Origin: Spongilla lacustris
Lineage: Eukaryota > Porifera > Demospongiae > Spongillida > Spongillidae
Length of the DNA: 64,000 nucleotides
Direction of reading: 5' to 3'
NCBI GenBank assembly: GCA_949361645.1
Contig: OX442415.1
Coordinates: forward strand, 5,563,240 to 5,627,239
The position numbers and the translations under genes are program-made. This document shows positions 24,405 to 36,384 of the stretch, piece by piece. How positions within the stretch are numbered: position 1 is the first letter of the stretch; the number at the start of each line of letters is the position of its first letter. Below the pieces are notes generated by a model. That model searched no databases, had not been told where the DNA came from, and saw only the letters and a program-made list of their open reading frames with translations.

Positions 24405-24872
24405 AACTGCGTACAAAAACGGAAATTGTATATACTCTTCAGGAATCAAATAATTCAGCAATTTAGGATTATAAAATAGGCAATTGCTGATCTATGTACT
24501 ACAATCGGATGCTTGAAACTGCTCGCAGATTTCATCCACAGGTACTCTTTTTATGCATGCATGCATGGAAAATATGTTGCACTGATATGTTTTGATCCTT
24601 CTCATTGATTAACTACCTACTTCGGCGATATCTATACATAAAACTGCATGCAAAAACGGAAATTGTATATTTTTTCATGAATCAAAAAATTCAGCCGCAA
24701 ATTACGACTATAAGAATTGCTGGATCTATGTACTACAATCGGATGCTTGAAACAGTTTTCTGGCACAGGTACTCTTTCTTTATAGTGCACGCATCATGCA
24801 GAAATCAAAGCCAAAAGATGTTGCATATGTTTTGATCCTTCTCATTGATTAACTAGCTACTTCGGCGATATC
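24405..24872. repeat. tandem duplication, ~235-bp unit
   Basis: The sequence from AAAACGGAAATTGTATAT through CATTGATTAACTACCTACTT and GGCGATATCTA occurs twice (about 24405-24635 and 24642-24872), with point differences and small indels. Confidence 0.85.
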
Positions 24873-25658
24873 TAGCAAGCGCTCTCCATGACCATTTACA
24901 TGTAAGTGGTGCCTCGATCTCTGATAAGATCATTTTTCATGTTTAATCAAGGCATATAGATTGATCCGGCAAATGGCGGCAATGCTTACTTCTTAACGTA
25001 AGAAAACTGCATGCATACTTGATCAGTTATGAGTTTTTATAAATGTCCTGTTTTGTTTTTTAGAGTGCAGTGTGATACTGCATGTAGTTTATTGCCGTAT
25101 TGGAGAATTAAGTTACATCGCCTCGTGCATGGTTGCATTATGATTCATCAGTATTGCATAGAGACGAGCGAAAGAAAATCGACTTTGCTATCATAGAACA
25201 AGCAATCGCTATAGCGATCGTTTTAAATTACGTAGAGTAGATTGTAAAACCTTCTGCACTGACTGAAAATGCCACAGAAAGCTTGCATTCAAGACAAGAC
25301 AAATTCGCGGGTCCGTTACACGAGGCATGAGCACGCTGAACTTCATAAGCCATCTTTTAGAATCACCGTTACTTTTTGTTTAGCATCAGTACGGAAGCTA
25401 TGCTGCTTGTTATTTAAAGAATACAGTTGTAAAGACAAAACCTCATGCAGGCGTCCGCTTACGTATACGTATAACTGTTACAATGATTGATCAATCTATG
25501 GTTAATTAATAACTATACAAGTGATTACCAATAACAATGCAATGCGCATCGATTCCGTTAGCCTTTTTGCCTTGCTAGTGTGGTTTTCTCTTTTGTTCGG
25601 AATTTCCTATTAGTGAATGTTAATCTTATTCATTAGGGGTCTGAAATGAAGGGTTGCA

Positions 25659-25660
<2 letters not shown>

Positions 25661-25689
<29 letters not shown>
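25661..25689. repeat. poly(C) tract
   Basis: A 29-base C homopolymer. Confidence 0.95.
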
Positions 25690-25691
<2 letters not shown>

Positions 25692-25784
25692 CCCCTCCCC
25701 TTGATCCGCCACTATATAGATTTATACATTTTTTTCCCCCAAGGGCGGTACCTCATTCTCACAGGGCGTCGAATCATTTTTTTA

Positions 25785-25848
25785 ATCAAGGATTTTGAAT
25801 TCCTCTGTGCAAATTAAAGTTTGCACAGAGGAATTTGAAATCCTTGAT
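25785..25848. repeat. 64-nt hairpin-forming inverted repeat
   Basis: Arms 25785-25813 and 25820-25848 pair over 29 bases with two mismatches, around a 6-base loop (TTAAAG). The shape resembles a small hairpin RNA precursor or a remnant of transposon ends. No other evidence distinguishes these. Confidence 0.8.
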
Positions 25849-25960
25849 ATTGATATATCACTACATAATCAGGGTCCGGCGCGTGCAGTTCTCGACAATT
25901 CTGCAAGTCAGTGGCAGGCACTAGCCTACTAGCAGAACTTTGTGAAAGGTACGAGGCGGA

Positions 25961-25986
25961 GGGGGGGGGGGGGGGGGGGGGGGGGG
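25961..25986. repeat. poly(G) tract
   Basis: A 26-base G homopolymer, preceded by GGCGGA. Confidence 0.95.
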
Positions 25987-26073
25987 ATCGATGAATATCA
26001 GCAAACTGGCATGGGCTATTCAACTGATTATTTCACCAATAGATCCTACAAATGGCAAACGAAACCCCCATAC

Positions 26074-26074
26074 A

Positions 26075-26148
<74 letters not shown>

Positions 26149-26204
26149 GGAGCATACCTTTAAATACTCCTGGACGAGCTTCTATTTGGTTACACCTCCC
26201 TGGT

Positions 26205-26260
<56 letters not shown>

Positions 26261-26290
26261 CATACACACACACGCACACACAAACACATG
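26074..26290. repeat. two (CA)n microsatellites
   Basis: CA repeats at 26074-26146 and 26207-26290, separated by 60 bases of unique sequence. Confidence 0.97.
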
Positions 26291-26585
26291 CACACACCCT
26301 ATACCCCCCTGGACACCATTTATTGTCATCTGCATGTAGGGTACTAGGGTTGCATGGTTGAATAATGGAATAGCCCAATGACCCTCGCTAGTAATTCCAT
26401 GATTATTTATTACCTTTGTGTGGTGTCCAGACTCAAGTTTGTCACGGCTGTGACATAATAACAAAAGTGTATACAATACAAAAGTACCTGCTCATCAGTG
26501 CCATTCACTCATATTTGACTGGAATGCTGTTGCCACCACCAAAATGAATATTTATAAATAGATGTTGCGTTGAAGTTTTAAAAAA

Positions 26586-26652
26586 GTTTAAAATATATAT
26601 AATTATATAATTATATAATTTATATAATATATATAATTAATATATATAAATA
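26586..26652. repeat. AT-rich palindromic tract
   Basis: About 65 bases of TATATAATTATA-type sequence, self-complementary over much of its length. Confidence 0.85.
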
Positions 26653-27540
26653 AAAACATTGGGAGCACGGAAGGGAACAAGGGGTGGAGTAATAATTAGG
26701 TGATGTGCGCCTGATACATCTGCCATAGTCAGCTGACATTCTTGGGAATGTTAATCTGTACCTGGTCTGGTGAGATGTGCGTGTACATGTAGGCCTACTA
26801 CGTATATGTGTGTGAGTATGTGTGTGTGTGTGAGTATATGGGTATGTACATGTATGTGTGCTTATGGTCCTCTGTGTTCTTTCCAGACCTGCTGGGTGAT
26901 GAGCACCGGACTGTTGAGCTTCTGCTTCAACTCTTGTGTATGTTCTCTACTAGCCTGCTTTAGTTAGATGAAGGAATCCAAAGGATACATAGACTCTAAA
27001 ATTGCATCCATGATTCAAAAGGTTATACATGGTATCAACATCTGCCATTCAACATGCAGAGCAACGGTTCTAGCCCGCACATTAGCATATGTAATATTAC
27101 AGTCTTCTGTGTTATAATTAAATGATGTGTTAATAGTGGTGCAATTTAAACATTCTCCTAAGTATAATTTTGAACCTGAAAGCCATCTAATCAGTATTAT
27201 GTGTGTGTATGTGTGTGTGTGAGTGCACAGCCACAGCTATCTATGACCTTAAAAACTTGATAGTAATAGATAGTGATCGATTGCTTGGATCTTTGTAATG
27301 GGACCACCAGGATAGATCGATAGGACACTGAATTAATTTATGAACTTGATTTTCTTTGCCTTGCACTGGTTTTTGCATTCTTCTTACTTATTTATTGCAC
27401 CTTGAATAGCATACACATGTGCTTGTAGATTTCTGAAAGCTGGTTATTGGAGCTGTACTTTCATTCTGATGCATTAGAAATTCACTGCTGCTTTTTAGTT
27501 TTACCATGCATAAATCGCTTGAAGTTTTTTAAAATTTATT
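26653..27540. other. no gene recognised
   Basis: A short (TG)n stretch occurs near 26806-26832. There are no supported exons. Confidence 0.45.
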
Positions 27541-27555
27541 TGTATTGAGGGAGTA

Positions 27556-28305
27556 ATGGGTGGACATTTGGGAGAAGCTAAAACACTAAGTCGTCTCAAC
27601 GAACGGTTCTATTGGCCGGGACATGCTAAGGATGTGCAGGAGTGGTGTAGTACGTGCCCTAAATGTGCCGGAAGAAAAACACCATCACAAAGAAACAGAG
27701 CACCTCTTCGTGGCGTTAGTACCGGGTACCCTATGCAAATAGTAGCCGTAGATATAGTGGGATATCTCCCGGGGAGACCACCAATCGGTGCATACTTGTG
27801 GCTTCAGATTACTTCACCATGCAGGTGGGTGGAGGCTTACGCCATACCCAACCAGGAGGCTGTAACGGTTGCAGATGAATTAATTGCGTTCTTTTGTAGA
27901 TTTTCTATTCCTCTACAGCTCCATTCCGATCAAGGACGTCAGTTTGAAGCTGACGTTATGAGAGAAGTGTGTCGTCTGTTGCAGATTAAAAAGACCCGCA
28001 CAACGCCATATCACCCGCAGTCGGACGGTCTGGTTGAACGCTTCAACCGTACGTTGATTAATATGCTGGCCGCAACTGTTCATGACCACCTCACGCAATG
28101 GGAATCGCATTTAAAGAAGATGTGTATGGCGTATAATACCTCAGTTCATCCCTCTACAGGATTTTCGCCTTTTTACCTGATGTTTGGTCGTGACGCAAAG
28201 CTCCCAGTAGACATCGTGTATGGTTGTGCACCCGAGGAACCTTTGCCTCAACACGAGTATGCAAGGAGATTGAAAGACACCCTTCAAAAGGCTTTTGATC
28301 ACTAA
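27556..28305 (+). pseudogene. gypsy 2 integrase (zinc finger and catalytic core)
   Basis: The frame starts at GGHLGEAKTLSRLNERFYWP, the His-His half of the H2C2 finger, with CPKCAGRK as the Cys-Cys half. The core shows all three acidic residues: Asp in AVDIVGYLPG, Asp in LHSDQGRQF, and Glu in QSDGLVERFNRT. It continues through GFSPFYLMFGRDAKLPVDIVY. The frame closes at 28305 and the protein continues in another frame from 28295, a one-base shift. The integrase would insert cDNA into the host genome. The truncated 5' end and the frameshift make it non-functional. Confidence 0.88.
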
Positions 28306-28603
28306 CACAGATCTCGAAAGGATGAAGGATTTCTACGACCAAAAGATCCACGGAAAACCTTATGACCCAGGTGACTTGGTGTGGCTACACAACCCTGCTG
28401 TTCCCAAAGGAAAATCCAGGAAGCTTCATTCTCCCTGGTCGGGACCTTATAAGGTGGTAAAACGACTCTCTACAGCGGTGTACCGGATTCAGGATCAACG
28501 AGGGAGTGGATCCAGAAGAAGACGTAGGCTGGTGGTGCATTTCGATCGCCTTATAAACCATGCCCTAAGGGTATTGGTTTTGATGACGTTGATTCCAACA
28601 TAG
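28295..28603 (+). pseudogene. gypsy 2 integrase C-terminal domain
   Basis: Reads NTDLERMKDFYDQKIHG, YDPGDLVWLHNPAV, WSGPYKVVKRLSTAVYRI and VVHFDRL: the SH3-like C-terminal domain of gypsy integrases. It is one frame off the core upstream. The remaining C-terminal tail lies beyond the inserted transposon at 43206-43460. Confidence 0.85.
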
Positions 28604-28669
28604 ATAATAGAATAAATATTATCTATGATTCCAATGACATAAATCGTCAATAACCAGAGCCTAATGCAA

Positions 28670-28723
28670 ACCGAATAGAAGTTAGCCTCACATTCCTCAG
28701 CCTCACATTCCAGCGGTTAGATC
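28670..28723 (+). repeat. left terminal inverted repeat of the 14.5-kb transposon
   Basis: 54 bases identical to the reverse complement of 43152-43205. It contains an internal direct repeat of GCCTCACATTCC (28685-28696 and 28700-28711). It is preceded by the 9-bp target duplication. Confidence 0.93.
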
Positions 28724-28984
28724 AATAGCATGCCGATAACCGGCGCGCGCGGTATATACTATTACAGTAATATAGCCTACATTACCAAGATAGCGCAAGG
28801 AGCTGTGATCGACAAACACCTTCAAAGAAGGACTTGGCCCTTTTCCCATTCGATTTGGAGTGCCATCTACTGGATGTACGCGACGATTACATGAGCTGAA
28901 TAAACCTACGCTTAGTCTATACTACCACGAAGTGGACCGGTACGAAGTGGTCTGGTGCAACCAACTACAATGATACACATGATA
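28724..28984 (+). promoter_or_regulatory. left subterminal region, possible promoter
   Basis: This non-repeated 260-base stretch includes GC-rich GGCGCGCGCGGTATATACTA (28741-28760) with a TATA-like core, and an AATAAA at about 28900. It is not matched at the right end. A promoter role is inferred from position only. Confidence 0.3.
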
Positions 28985-31540
28985 AGGTAAGCACACCTGT
29001 GTACTGCTGGTGCATAGCCTCACATGGATATGCATTTTGTCCATCACTATAGCCATCACGTCGATACGACAAGATGGCTGCCTATCTTACACCAGGAAGG
29101 GGTGTGGTCAAAACCAGTGGTACCCTGAAGTAGAGTAAGCACACCTGTGTACTGCTGGTGTATAGCCTCACATGGATATGCACGTTGTTCATCACTACAG
29201 CCATCACCACAAGATGGCTGCCTATCTAACTCCAGGAAGGGGTGTGGTCAAAACCAGTGGTACCCTGAAGTAGGGTAAGCACACCTGTGCACTACTGGTG
29301 TATAGCCTCACATGGATATGCACGTGGTTCATCACTACAGCCATGCCGACACCTAAGATTTTAAAAATCACCACAAAATGGCTGCCTATCTTACTCCAGG
29401 AAGGAGTGTGGTCAAAACCAGTGATACCCTGAAGTAGGGTAAGCACACCTGTGTACTGCTGGTGTATAGCCTCACATGGATATGCACGTGGTTCATCACT
29501 ACAGCCATCACCACAAGATAGCTGCCTATCTAACTCCAGGATGGGGTGTGGTCAAAACCAGTGGTACCCTGAAGTAGGGTAAGCACACCTGTGCACTGCT
29601 GGTGTATAGCCTCACATGGATATGCACGTGGTTCATCACTACAGCCATCACCACAAGATAGCTGCCTATCTAACTCCAGGATGGGGTGTGGTCAAAACCA
29701 GTGGTACCCTGAAGTAGGGTAAGCACACCTGTGTACTGTTGGTATTTAGCCTCACATGGATATGCACGTGGTTCATCACTACAGCCATGCCGACACCTAA
29801 GATTTTAAAAATCACCACAAGATGGCTGCCTATCTAACTCCAGGAAGGGGTGTGGTCAAAACCAGTGGTACCTTGAAGTAGGGTAAGCACACCTGTGTAC
29901 TGCTGGTGTATAGCCTCACATGGATATGCACGTGGTTCATCACTGCAGCCATGCCGACACCTAAGATTTTAAAAATCACCACAAGATGGCTGCCTATCTA
30001 ACTCCAAGATGGGGTGTGGTCAAAACCAGTGGTACCCTGAAGTAGGGTAAGCACACCTGTGCACTGCTGGTATATAGCCTCACGTGGATATGCACGTGGC
30101 TCATCACTACAGCCATCACCACAAGATAGCTGCCTATCTAACTCCAGGATGGGGTGTGGTCAAAACCAGTGGTACCCTGAAGTAGGGTAAGCACACCTGT
30201 GCACTGCTGGTGTATAGCCTCACATGGATATGCACGTGGTTCATCACTACAGCCATCACCACAAGATAGCTGCCTATCTAACTCCAGGATGGGGTGTGGT
30301 CAAAACCAGTGGTACCCTGAAGTAGGGTAAGCACACCTGTGTACTGTTGGTATTTAGCCTCACATGGATATGAACGTGGTTCATCACTACAGCCATGCCG
30401 ACACCTAAGATTTTAAAAATCACCACAAGATGGCTGCCTATCTAACTCCAGGAAGGGGTGTGGTCAAAACCAGTGGTACCTTGAAGTAGGGTAAGCACAC
30501 CTGTGTACTGCTGGTGTATAACCTCACATGGATATGCACGTGGTTCATCACTGCAGCCATGCCGACACCTAAGATTTTAAAAATCACCACAAGATGGCTG
30601 CCTATCTAACTCCAGAATGGGGTGTGGTCAAAACCAGTGGTACCCTGAAGTAGGGTAAGCACACCTGTGTACTGCTGGTGTATAGCCTCACGTGGATATG
30701 CACGTGGTTCATCACTACAGCCATCACCACAAGATGGCTGCCTATCTTACTCCAGGATGGGGTGTGGTCAAAACCAGTGGTACCCTGAAGTAGGGTAAGC
30801 ACACCTGTGCACTGCTGGTGTATAGCCTCACACGGATATGCACGTGGTTCATCACTACAGCCATGCCGACACCTAAGATTTTAAAAATCACCGCAAGATG
30901 GCTGCCTATCTAACTCCAGGAAGGGGTGTGGTCAAAACCAGTGGTATCCTGAAGTAGGGTAAGCACACCTGTGTACTGCTGGTGTATAGCCTCACATGGA
31001 TATGCACGTGGTTCATGACTACAGCCATCACCACAAGATGGCTGCCTATCTTACTTCAGGAAGGGGTGTGATCAAAACCAGTGGTACCCTGAAGTAGGGT
31101 AAGCACACCTGTGTACTGCTGGTGTATAGCCTCACATGGATATGCACGTGGTTCATGACTACAGCCATCACCACAAGATGGCTGCCTATCTTACTTCAGG
31201 AAGGGGTGTGATCAAAACCAGTGGTACCCTGAAGTAGGGTAAGCACACCTGTGCACTGCTGGTGCATAGCCTCACATAGATATGCACGTGGTTCATCACT
31301 ACAGCCATGCCGACACCTAAGATTTTAAAAATCACCACAAGATGGCTGCCTATCTAACTCCAGGAAGGGGTGTGGTCAAAACCAGTGGTACCCTGAAGTA
31401 GGGTAAGCTCACCTGTGTACTGCTGGTGTATAGCCTCACATGGATATGCACGTGGTTCATGACTACAGCCATCACCACAAGATGGCTGCCTATCTTACTT
31501 CAGGAAGGGGTGTGATCAAAACCAGTGGTACCCTGAAGTA

Positions 31541-33291
31541 CAGTGGAAACCATGATACATGACATTAAAATTTTTTTCCTGCTCTTCAATGTTTGGAATT
31601 GGTTTTAACAATAATGGTATGAACTAACGAAATTCTAATAATGCATTTTGGTTGGCAAACTAGTTGTCAACAAGAGTTTGAAATTGAAACTTGTCACGTG
31701 ACGTCTTGGTTTCTATTTTTGGAAATGTGTGCCCCTCGTTCAGCAAAAGTAATTCTAGCTCATTTCTCCTCCGTTCGGAAACGGATGAGGCTGAACGTTG
31801 GCATATAACTACCACGCACATAACTACATCACTTGGTCGGGCCAAATGTTGAATGCGGTAAACAGTTTGAGGACCGCGGCTGCAAATGTGCTGTTTTAGG
31901 GGGAGACGCGTTTAGCTGTTTGTCTCGTATCGCGTTGTGTTTATGCTACCGTAAGTTCACAGTACATAGAAAACAGGTATTTCTATCTGAAACGCTCCTT
32001 TAATGTCAACTTTCGTTTACTTTGTCGCAAAAAAGTTTGCCTCGAAAGGTTGGGTCCTAAAAGTCAGCCATTTTCGGATGAATAACATTACAATTATTTA
32101 CATTATTGTGGTTATCGTTGTTATGAGTGAAGTTGGAAGAAGCGAACAAGCGGATAACGGTACTTTTCAGAACCAAACGGAAGGTCCAGTATTACGCGGG
32201 CTACTACGAAGAGCTAACAAAGAGGTATTGCCACTTTGGGAAAGTTTGAAAGAAAAAAAAAAGTGCTCCAAGGGGAAATCCCAGAGCTGCAGGTTTGAAG
32301 AGGCAATCGTTAAATCTATCAAGTTGACGAGTCGAATTCAAAGGACTGCATCTTATTACTCAGAAATAACGAGCAAGGAACTAGAATCGTTAGCCCAGCA
32401 CATGCCAAACCTGTCTGACATTGATGCTAGGATCGATGCTCGCATTGAGAATGTACTACATCGAACTGAGCGAGGTAATTTCTCTGATTAATGCAAAGAG
32501 TGCTCAGTTCAATGTAGTACATTCTCAGTGCGAGTGCCTTAGCATCAATGCTGAGCTAACGATTCCAGTTCTTTGCTCACTATTTCTTAAAACCTGCAGC
32601 TTTGGGGTTTCCCCTTGGAGCATTCCTTTGTTTCAAACCTTCCCAAAGTGGCAGTACCTCTTTGCTAGCTCTTCGTGGTAGCCGTTTTCAGCTTGTTCGC
32701 TTCACTCATAACAACGATAACCACAATAATGTAAATAATTGTAATGTTATTCATCTGAAAATGGCTGACTTTTAGGACCCAACCTTTCGAGGCAAACTTT
32801 TTTGCGACAAAGTAAACCAAAGTTGACATTAAACGAGCGTTTCAGATAGACATATCTGTTTTCTAGGCACTGTGAACTTACGGTAGCATAAACACAACGC
32901 GATACGAGACAAACAGCTAAACGCGTCTCCCCCTAAAACAGCACATTTGCAGCCGCGGTCCTCAAACTGTTTACCGCATTCAACATCTGGCCCGACCAAG
33001 TGATATAGCTATGTGAGTGGTAGTTATATGCCAACGTTCAGCCTCATCCGTTTCCGAACGGAGGAGAAATGAGCTAGAATTACTTTTGCTGAACGAGGGG
33101 CACACATTTCCAAAAATAGAAACCAAGAAGTCACGTGACAAGTTTCAATTTCAAACTCTTGTTGACAACTAGTTTGCCAACCAAACTGCATTGTTAGAAT
33201 TTCATTAGTTCATGCCATTATTGTTGAAACCAATTCCAAACATTGAAGAGCAGGAAAAATTTTTTAATGTCACGTACCACGGTTTCCACTG
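31541..33291. mobile_element. palindromic (foldback) element 1, ends CAGTGGAAACC, TA target duplication
   Basis: It starts CAGTGGAAACCATG and ends GGTTTCCACTG, with TA on both sides; removing it restores a normal satellite unit (CCTGAAGTAGGGTAAGC). The left arm (31541-32471) and right arm (32502-33291) are inverse copies around a 30-base centre. The right arm has two internal deletions relative to the left. Small terminal inverted repeats plus TA duplication fit a Tc1/mariner-type mechanism. No transposase is encoded, so it is non-autonomous. Confidence 0.9.
32003..32491 (+). CDS. 162-residue frame in the left arm of foldback 1, possible captured gene exon
   Basis: The frame runs to 32491. 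From the Met at 32079 it has a hydrophobic stretch (IIYIIVVIVV) followed by a polar chain with Asn-glycosylation-like sites (NGT, NQT), a KEKKKC basic patch, and a helical segment rich in Glu/Arg ending DIDARIDARIENVL. A GT-rich donor-like site (GAGGTAATTT) follows at 32474. This looks like the first exon of a secreted or membrane protein gene copied into the element. No family recognised. The right arm carries a damaged copy (deletions of roughly 50 and 65 bases), so only the left arm keeps the frame. Confidence 0.4.
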   Translation: MSTFVYFVAKKFASKGWVLKVSHFRMNNITIIYIIVVIVVMSEVGRSEQADNGTFQNQTEGPVLRGLLRRANKEVLPLWESLKEKKKCSKGKSQSCRFEEAIVKSIKLTSRIQRTASYYSEITSKELESLAQHMPNLSDIDARIDARIENVLHRTERGNFSD

Positions 33292-34387
33292 TAGGGTAAG
33301 CACACCTGTGCACTGCTGGTGCATAGCCTCACATAGATATGCACGTGGTTCATCAGTACAGCCATGCCGACACCTAAGATTTTAAAAATCACCACAAGAT
33401 GGCTGCCTATCTAACTCCAGGAAGGGGTGTGGTCAAAACCAGTGGTACCCTGAAGTAGGGTAAGCTCACTTGTGTACTGCTGGTGTATAGCCTCACATGG
33501 ATATGCACGTGGTTCATGACTACAGCCATCACCACAAGATGGCTGCCTATCTTACTTCAGGAAGGGGTGTGATCAAAACCAGTGGTACCCTGAAGTAGGG
33601 TAAGCACACCTGTGCACTGCTGGTGCATAGCCTCACATAGATATGCACGTGGTTCATCAGTACAGCCATGCCGACACCTAAGATTTTAAAAATCACCACA
33701 AGATGGCTGCCTATCTAACTCCAGGAAGGGGTGTGGTCAAAACCAGTGGTACCCTGAAGTAGGGTAAGCACACCTGTGTACTGCTTGTGTATAGCCTCAC
33801 GTGGATATGCACGTGGTTCATCACTACAGCCATCACCACAAGATGGCTACCTATGTTACTTCAGGAAGTGGTGTGGTCAAAACCAGTGGTACCTTGAAGT
33901 AGGGTAAGCACACCTGTGTACTGCTGGTGTATAGCCTCACATGGATATGCACGTGGTTCATCACTACAGCCATGCCGACACCTAAGATTTTAAAAATCAC
34001 CACAAGATGGCTGCCTATCTAACTCCAGGAAGGGGTGTGGTCAAAACCAGTGGTACCCAGAAGTAGAGTAAGCACACCTGTGTACTGCTCACATGGCTAT
34101 GCATGTTGTGTGTCATTAAATCCATCCGTTCGTTCTAGGTTATGATGGCATTCTTGGACATTGTAAATGAACTCCGTTATTTATTTATGTAATTATATAT
34201 TTAATGAATGCAACCATGTACATGCAATGAACTCACTGAATTGTTGTTGTTTTTTTGTTACATGTACCATAAACGATTTGTATTTGTATATATTTCTATT
34301 TTTTGGTATGTGTGCAATGTGCTTTGATGGTGATGTATGACCACTAGATTTGTATTGTGGGTAGCTGGTAGGAGGAATTAGCTCTCA

Positions 34388-34510
34388 AGGTGGTTTACCT
34401 CAGCTGCTACGACTGGTGGTTTACCTCAGCTGCTAGGACTGATGGTTTACCTCAGCTGCTACGACTGGTGGTTTACCTCAGCTGCTACGACTGGTGGTTT
34501 ACCTTTGCTA
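34388..34510 (+). repeat. 26-bp minisatellite (TTACCTCAGCTGCTACGACTGG)
   Basis: Five near-identical units of GTGGTTTACCTCAGCTGCTA just upstream of the first transposon exon. Confidence 0.88.
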
Positions 34511-34571
34511 CGATCTCTGTGGAAGTGTTTTATTCTAAAAACAGTTCATTGTTCTCTGGCTCGTTGCTGCC

Positions 34572-35330
34572 TTGTGCAGTGCAGTCATGGTATGTACGTG
34601 CATGTTTTTGTTTGAAAAGCATTGTTTTAATATGTTTCACTCGTTGGGAATGAAGCCAAAGCGAAAGCATTTTTTTGATAAAGAACGGCTAGCTGCTGTT
34701 TTGAAGCAGAAAGGCAGCCCTCTGCCAAATGCCTCACGATCTGCTCCAGATGGATACTGGTTTGTGGTTGCCCAAGCGCTATCCGGATTTAAACACCCCT
34801 CTTCAAAGTATATCAATGCACTTTACAAATATTGGTTGTGTACTAGAGACCATATGGAAAGCATAGTGGGGGAAGCTTTAATTGATCATAAACCTACAGA
34901 TGCCACATTGGATCACAGCTCACTGCCAGCTGCGGTATATATGTAAATGTCAATATACTTGGTTACTTATGGTGCATTATTGTATTTACACGTGTAGGTC
35001 ACAACAACTGGAATTACGCTTGATGGAAAACCTAATTGCAATGAAATGGTAATTAAACTGAAAGAAAAAAAAAGCTTAAGTGATGGTATTTTTTATTATG
35101 AAGCCACTGTACTGTTTATGTCAACAACCGTATGATTCAAAACGGTAGGGTATTTGTATTTTTATCGGTATGATGATTAATTTGGTGATTAGGTTTATGA
35201 TTGGCTGTGACTATTGTGCTGAATGGTATCATGGAAGCTGCGTGGGTAGAAAATTGATGCTTACAGATGCCCTAAATGTGTACCACAGTCAGTAGATACA
35301 CCAATGTATACAGACGGTAAGTGATAAGCA
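34572..35330 (+). CDS. transposon protein N-terminal exons including a PHD finger
   Basis: The first exon encodes RKHFFDKERLAAVLKQKGSP and PDGYWFVVAQALSGF, ending near 34932 before a GTATAT donor. A short exon follows near 35000-35049 (TTTGITLDGKPNCNEM, then GTAATT). A PHD-like exon lies at about 35193-35318: IGCDYCAEWYHGSCVG and, after a one-base shift, DAYRCPKCVPQ, before GTAAGT. PHD fingers bind histone tails and could target insertion; that role is inference. The frame shift inside the PHD exon may be a real mutation. Exon borders are my prediction. Confidence 0.6.
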
Positions 35331-35483
35331 CTGATAGTACTTTGCATTTATAGGATTATGTGCATAAATAAAGGTACATGTGACTCTCAGTTGCTGAAAG
35401 ATGGAAGCATGGATAATGCTGAGGTAGTTAAAATGTAGCATGCATGCATTTTTGTACAGTGCAATTTCCCCATCTTATTTATT

Positions 35484-36345
35484 TTGCAGCTAAATATACC
35501 TGCACTGGTAGAGAAGAGTGCAATGTCTATTTTGCAAACACAGCCTAGTGTTGATACAATCACAGGGTTGCAGCCACAGTCAGGATGTTTTGGAATGAGC
35601 AGATCTGTGTGGGATGTTTTGAAGAAAATATCGTCTGAATCAAGATTAGTTCAACAAGAGCATAGTGACCTAATTACATCATTGTCCATCCTGAGGAAGA
35701 AACTAATAGAAAATGAATCAAAGACACAAGCATTAAACAAAAAAAATACCCCCATTCAAGGATTCATACAGTGCATCCAAGCTCACCCATTCTCAGTCAT
35801 CTGCTTTAATGATACTGGTGTTAGACTGTACCACCAAATGGCTAAATACAGTCCAATATTTTGTGATGCGACTGGCACAATTGTATCAGTGCCAAGCATA
35901 GATTGCTAAAACAACAGTGTACTATTATGCAATTGTTATTAAACATCCTGTCGAAGGGAAAGCTCCCATACCAGTTGCAGAACTAATCACTAGTGACCAT
36001 ACTGTTCTTTCTCTGTGCTACTTCATGGAAACCTTTCGTCGTACAGAAGGACTCATATTTGGATTTAGTTCAATCACTTATCCATTGCAGTTCATAATAG
36101 ACCACAGCATGGTGTTACTACTTAGCATACTCCATGTGTACAATTCAGAATCATTACAAGATTACCTTGAACGCACATTTAGAATAGTAACAGGATCTGG
36201 GACAGTTAAGGATTTCAGAAAGGTGTCACCACATGCATGCACCAGTCATGTAATGCACTCAGCTAGCAAGAACTGCAAAAAGTGGCAAGTGAAGTTTAAC
36301 TTGAATATCAAATTTTTAAAAAAGTACATTGATCATAAATTAGCG
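35484..36345 (+). pseudogene. DDE-type transposase-like domain of the 14.5-kb element
   Basis: The exon begins after an AG at about 35489 (LNIPALVEKSAMSIL) and contains a coiled region (EHSDLITSLSILRKKLIENE). It then reads YSPIFCDATGTIVSV, a likely first catalytic Asp. After a one-base shift near 35900 it continues YYYAIVIKHPVEG, VAELITSDHTVLS, LQFIIDHSMVLLLSI (likely second Asp) and YLERTFRIVTGSG, then CTSHVMHSASKN. Similar Asp-centred blocks occur in transposase-like proteins of several invertebrate genomes. The third acidic residue is not pinned down. The frameshift suggests inactivation or a sequencing error. The domain is split over several exons and continues at 37990. Confidence 0.55.
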
Positions 36346-36384
36346 CAAAAGCAACATCATCAATTATATTATTATTATTTTTAA

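Larger units (their letters stand above)
24206..25716. mobile_element. possible DNA-transposon derivative with CAGGGGCGG-type ends
   Basis: Left end CAGGGGCGGAATCAGGG at 24206; right end CCCCTTGATCCGCCACTA near 25699-25716, roughly the inverse complement. The ends are separated by 1.5 kb that includes a tandem duplication and a poly(C) tract near the right end. The better-defined element at 56653-56988 has similar ends and also has homopolymer tracts. No target duplication is clear and no transposase is visible. Confidence 0.35.
27543..28669 (+). mobile_element. Ty3/gypsy LTR retrotransposon 2, left part (integrase), split by transposon insertion
   Basis: Begins inside pol at the integrase zinc finger; everything 5' (gag, protease, RT, RNase H, 5' LTR) is missing. 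The pol sequence runs to 28603. The element resumes at 43206 after a 14.5-kb insertion and ends with its 3' LTR at 43480-43658. The 9 bases 28661-28669 (CTAATGCAA) are one copy of the target duplication. Confidence 0.87.
28985..34100 (+). repeat. left subterminal tandem array (140/164-bp units), interrupted by a palindromic element
   Basis: About 22 units, each starting near GGGTAAGCACACCTGTG and containing GTGGTCAAAACCAGTGGTAC. Units come as ~140 bases or ~164 bases; the longer form has an extra GCCGACACCTAAGATTTTAA block. Divergence is low. The array is cut once, at a TA, by the palindrome 31541-33291. The same unit occurs inverted at the right end. Confidence 0.93.

Noticed and set aside
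28985..34100. Host centromeric or dispersed satellite
   Set aside because: The same unit appears inverted at the opposite end of the element and nowhere else in the window, so it belongs to the transposon.
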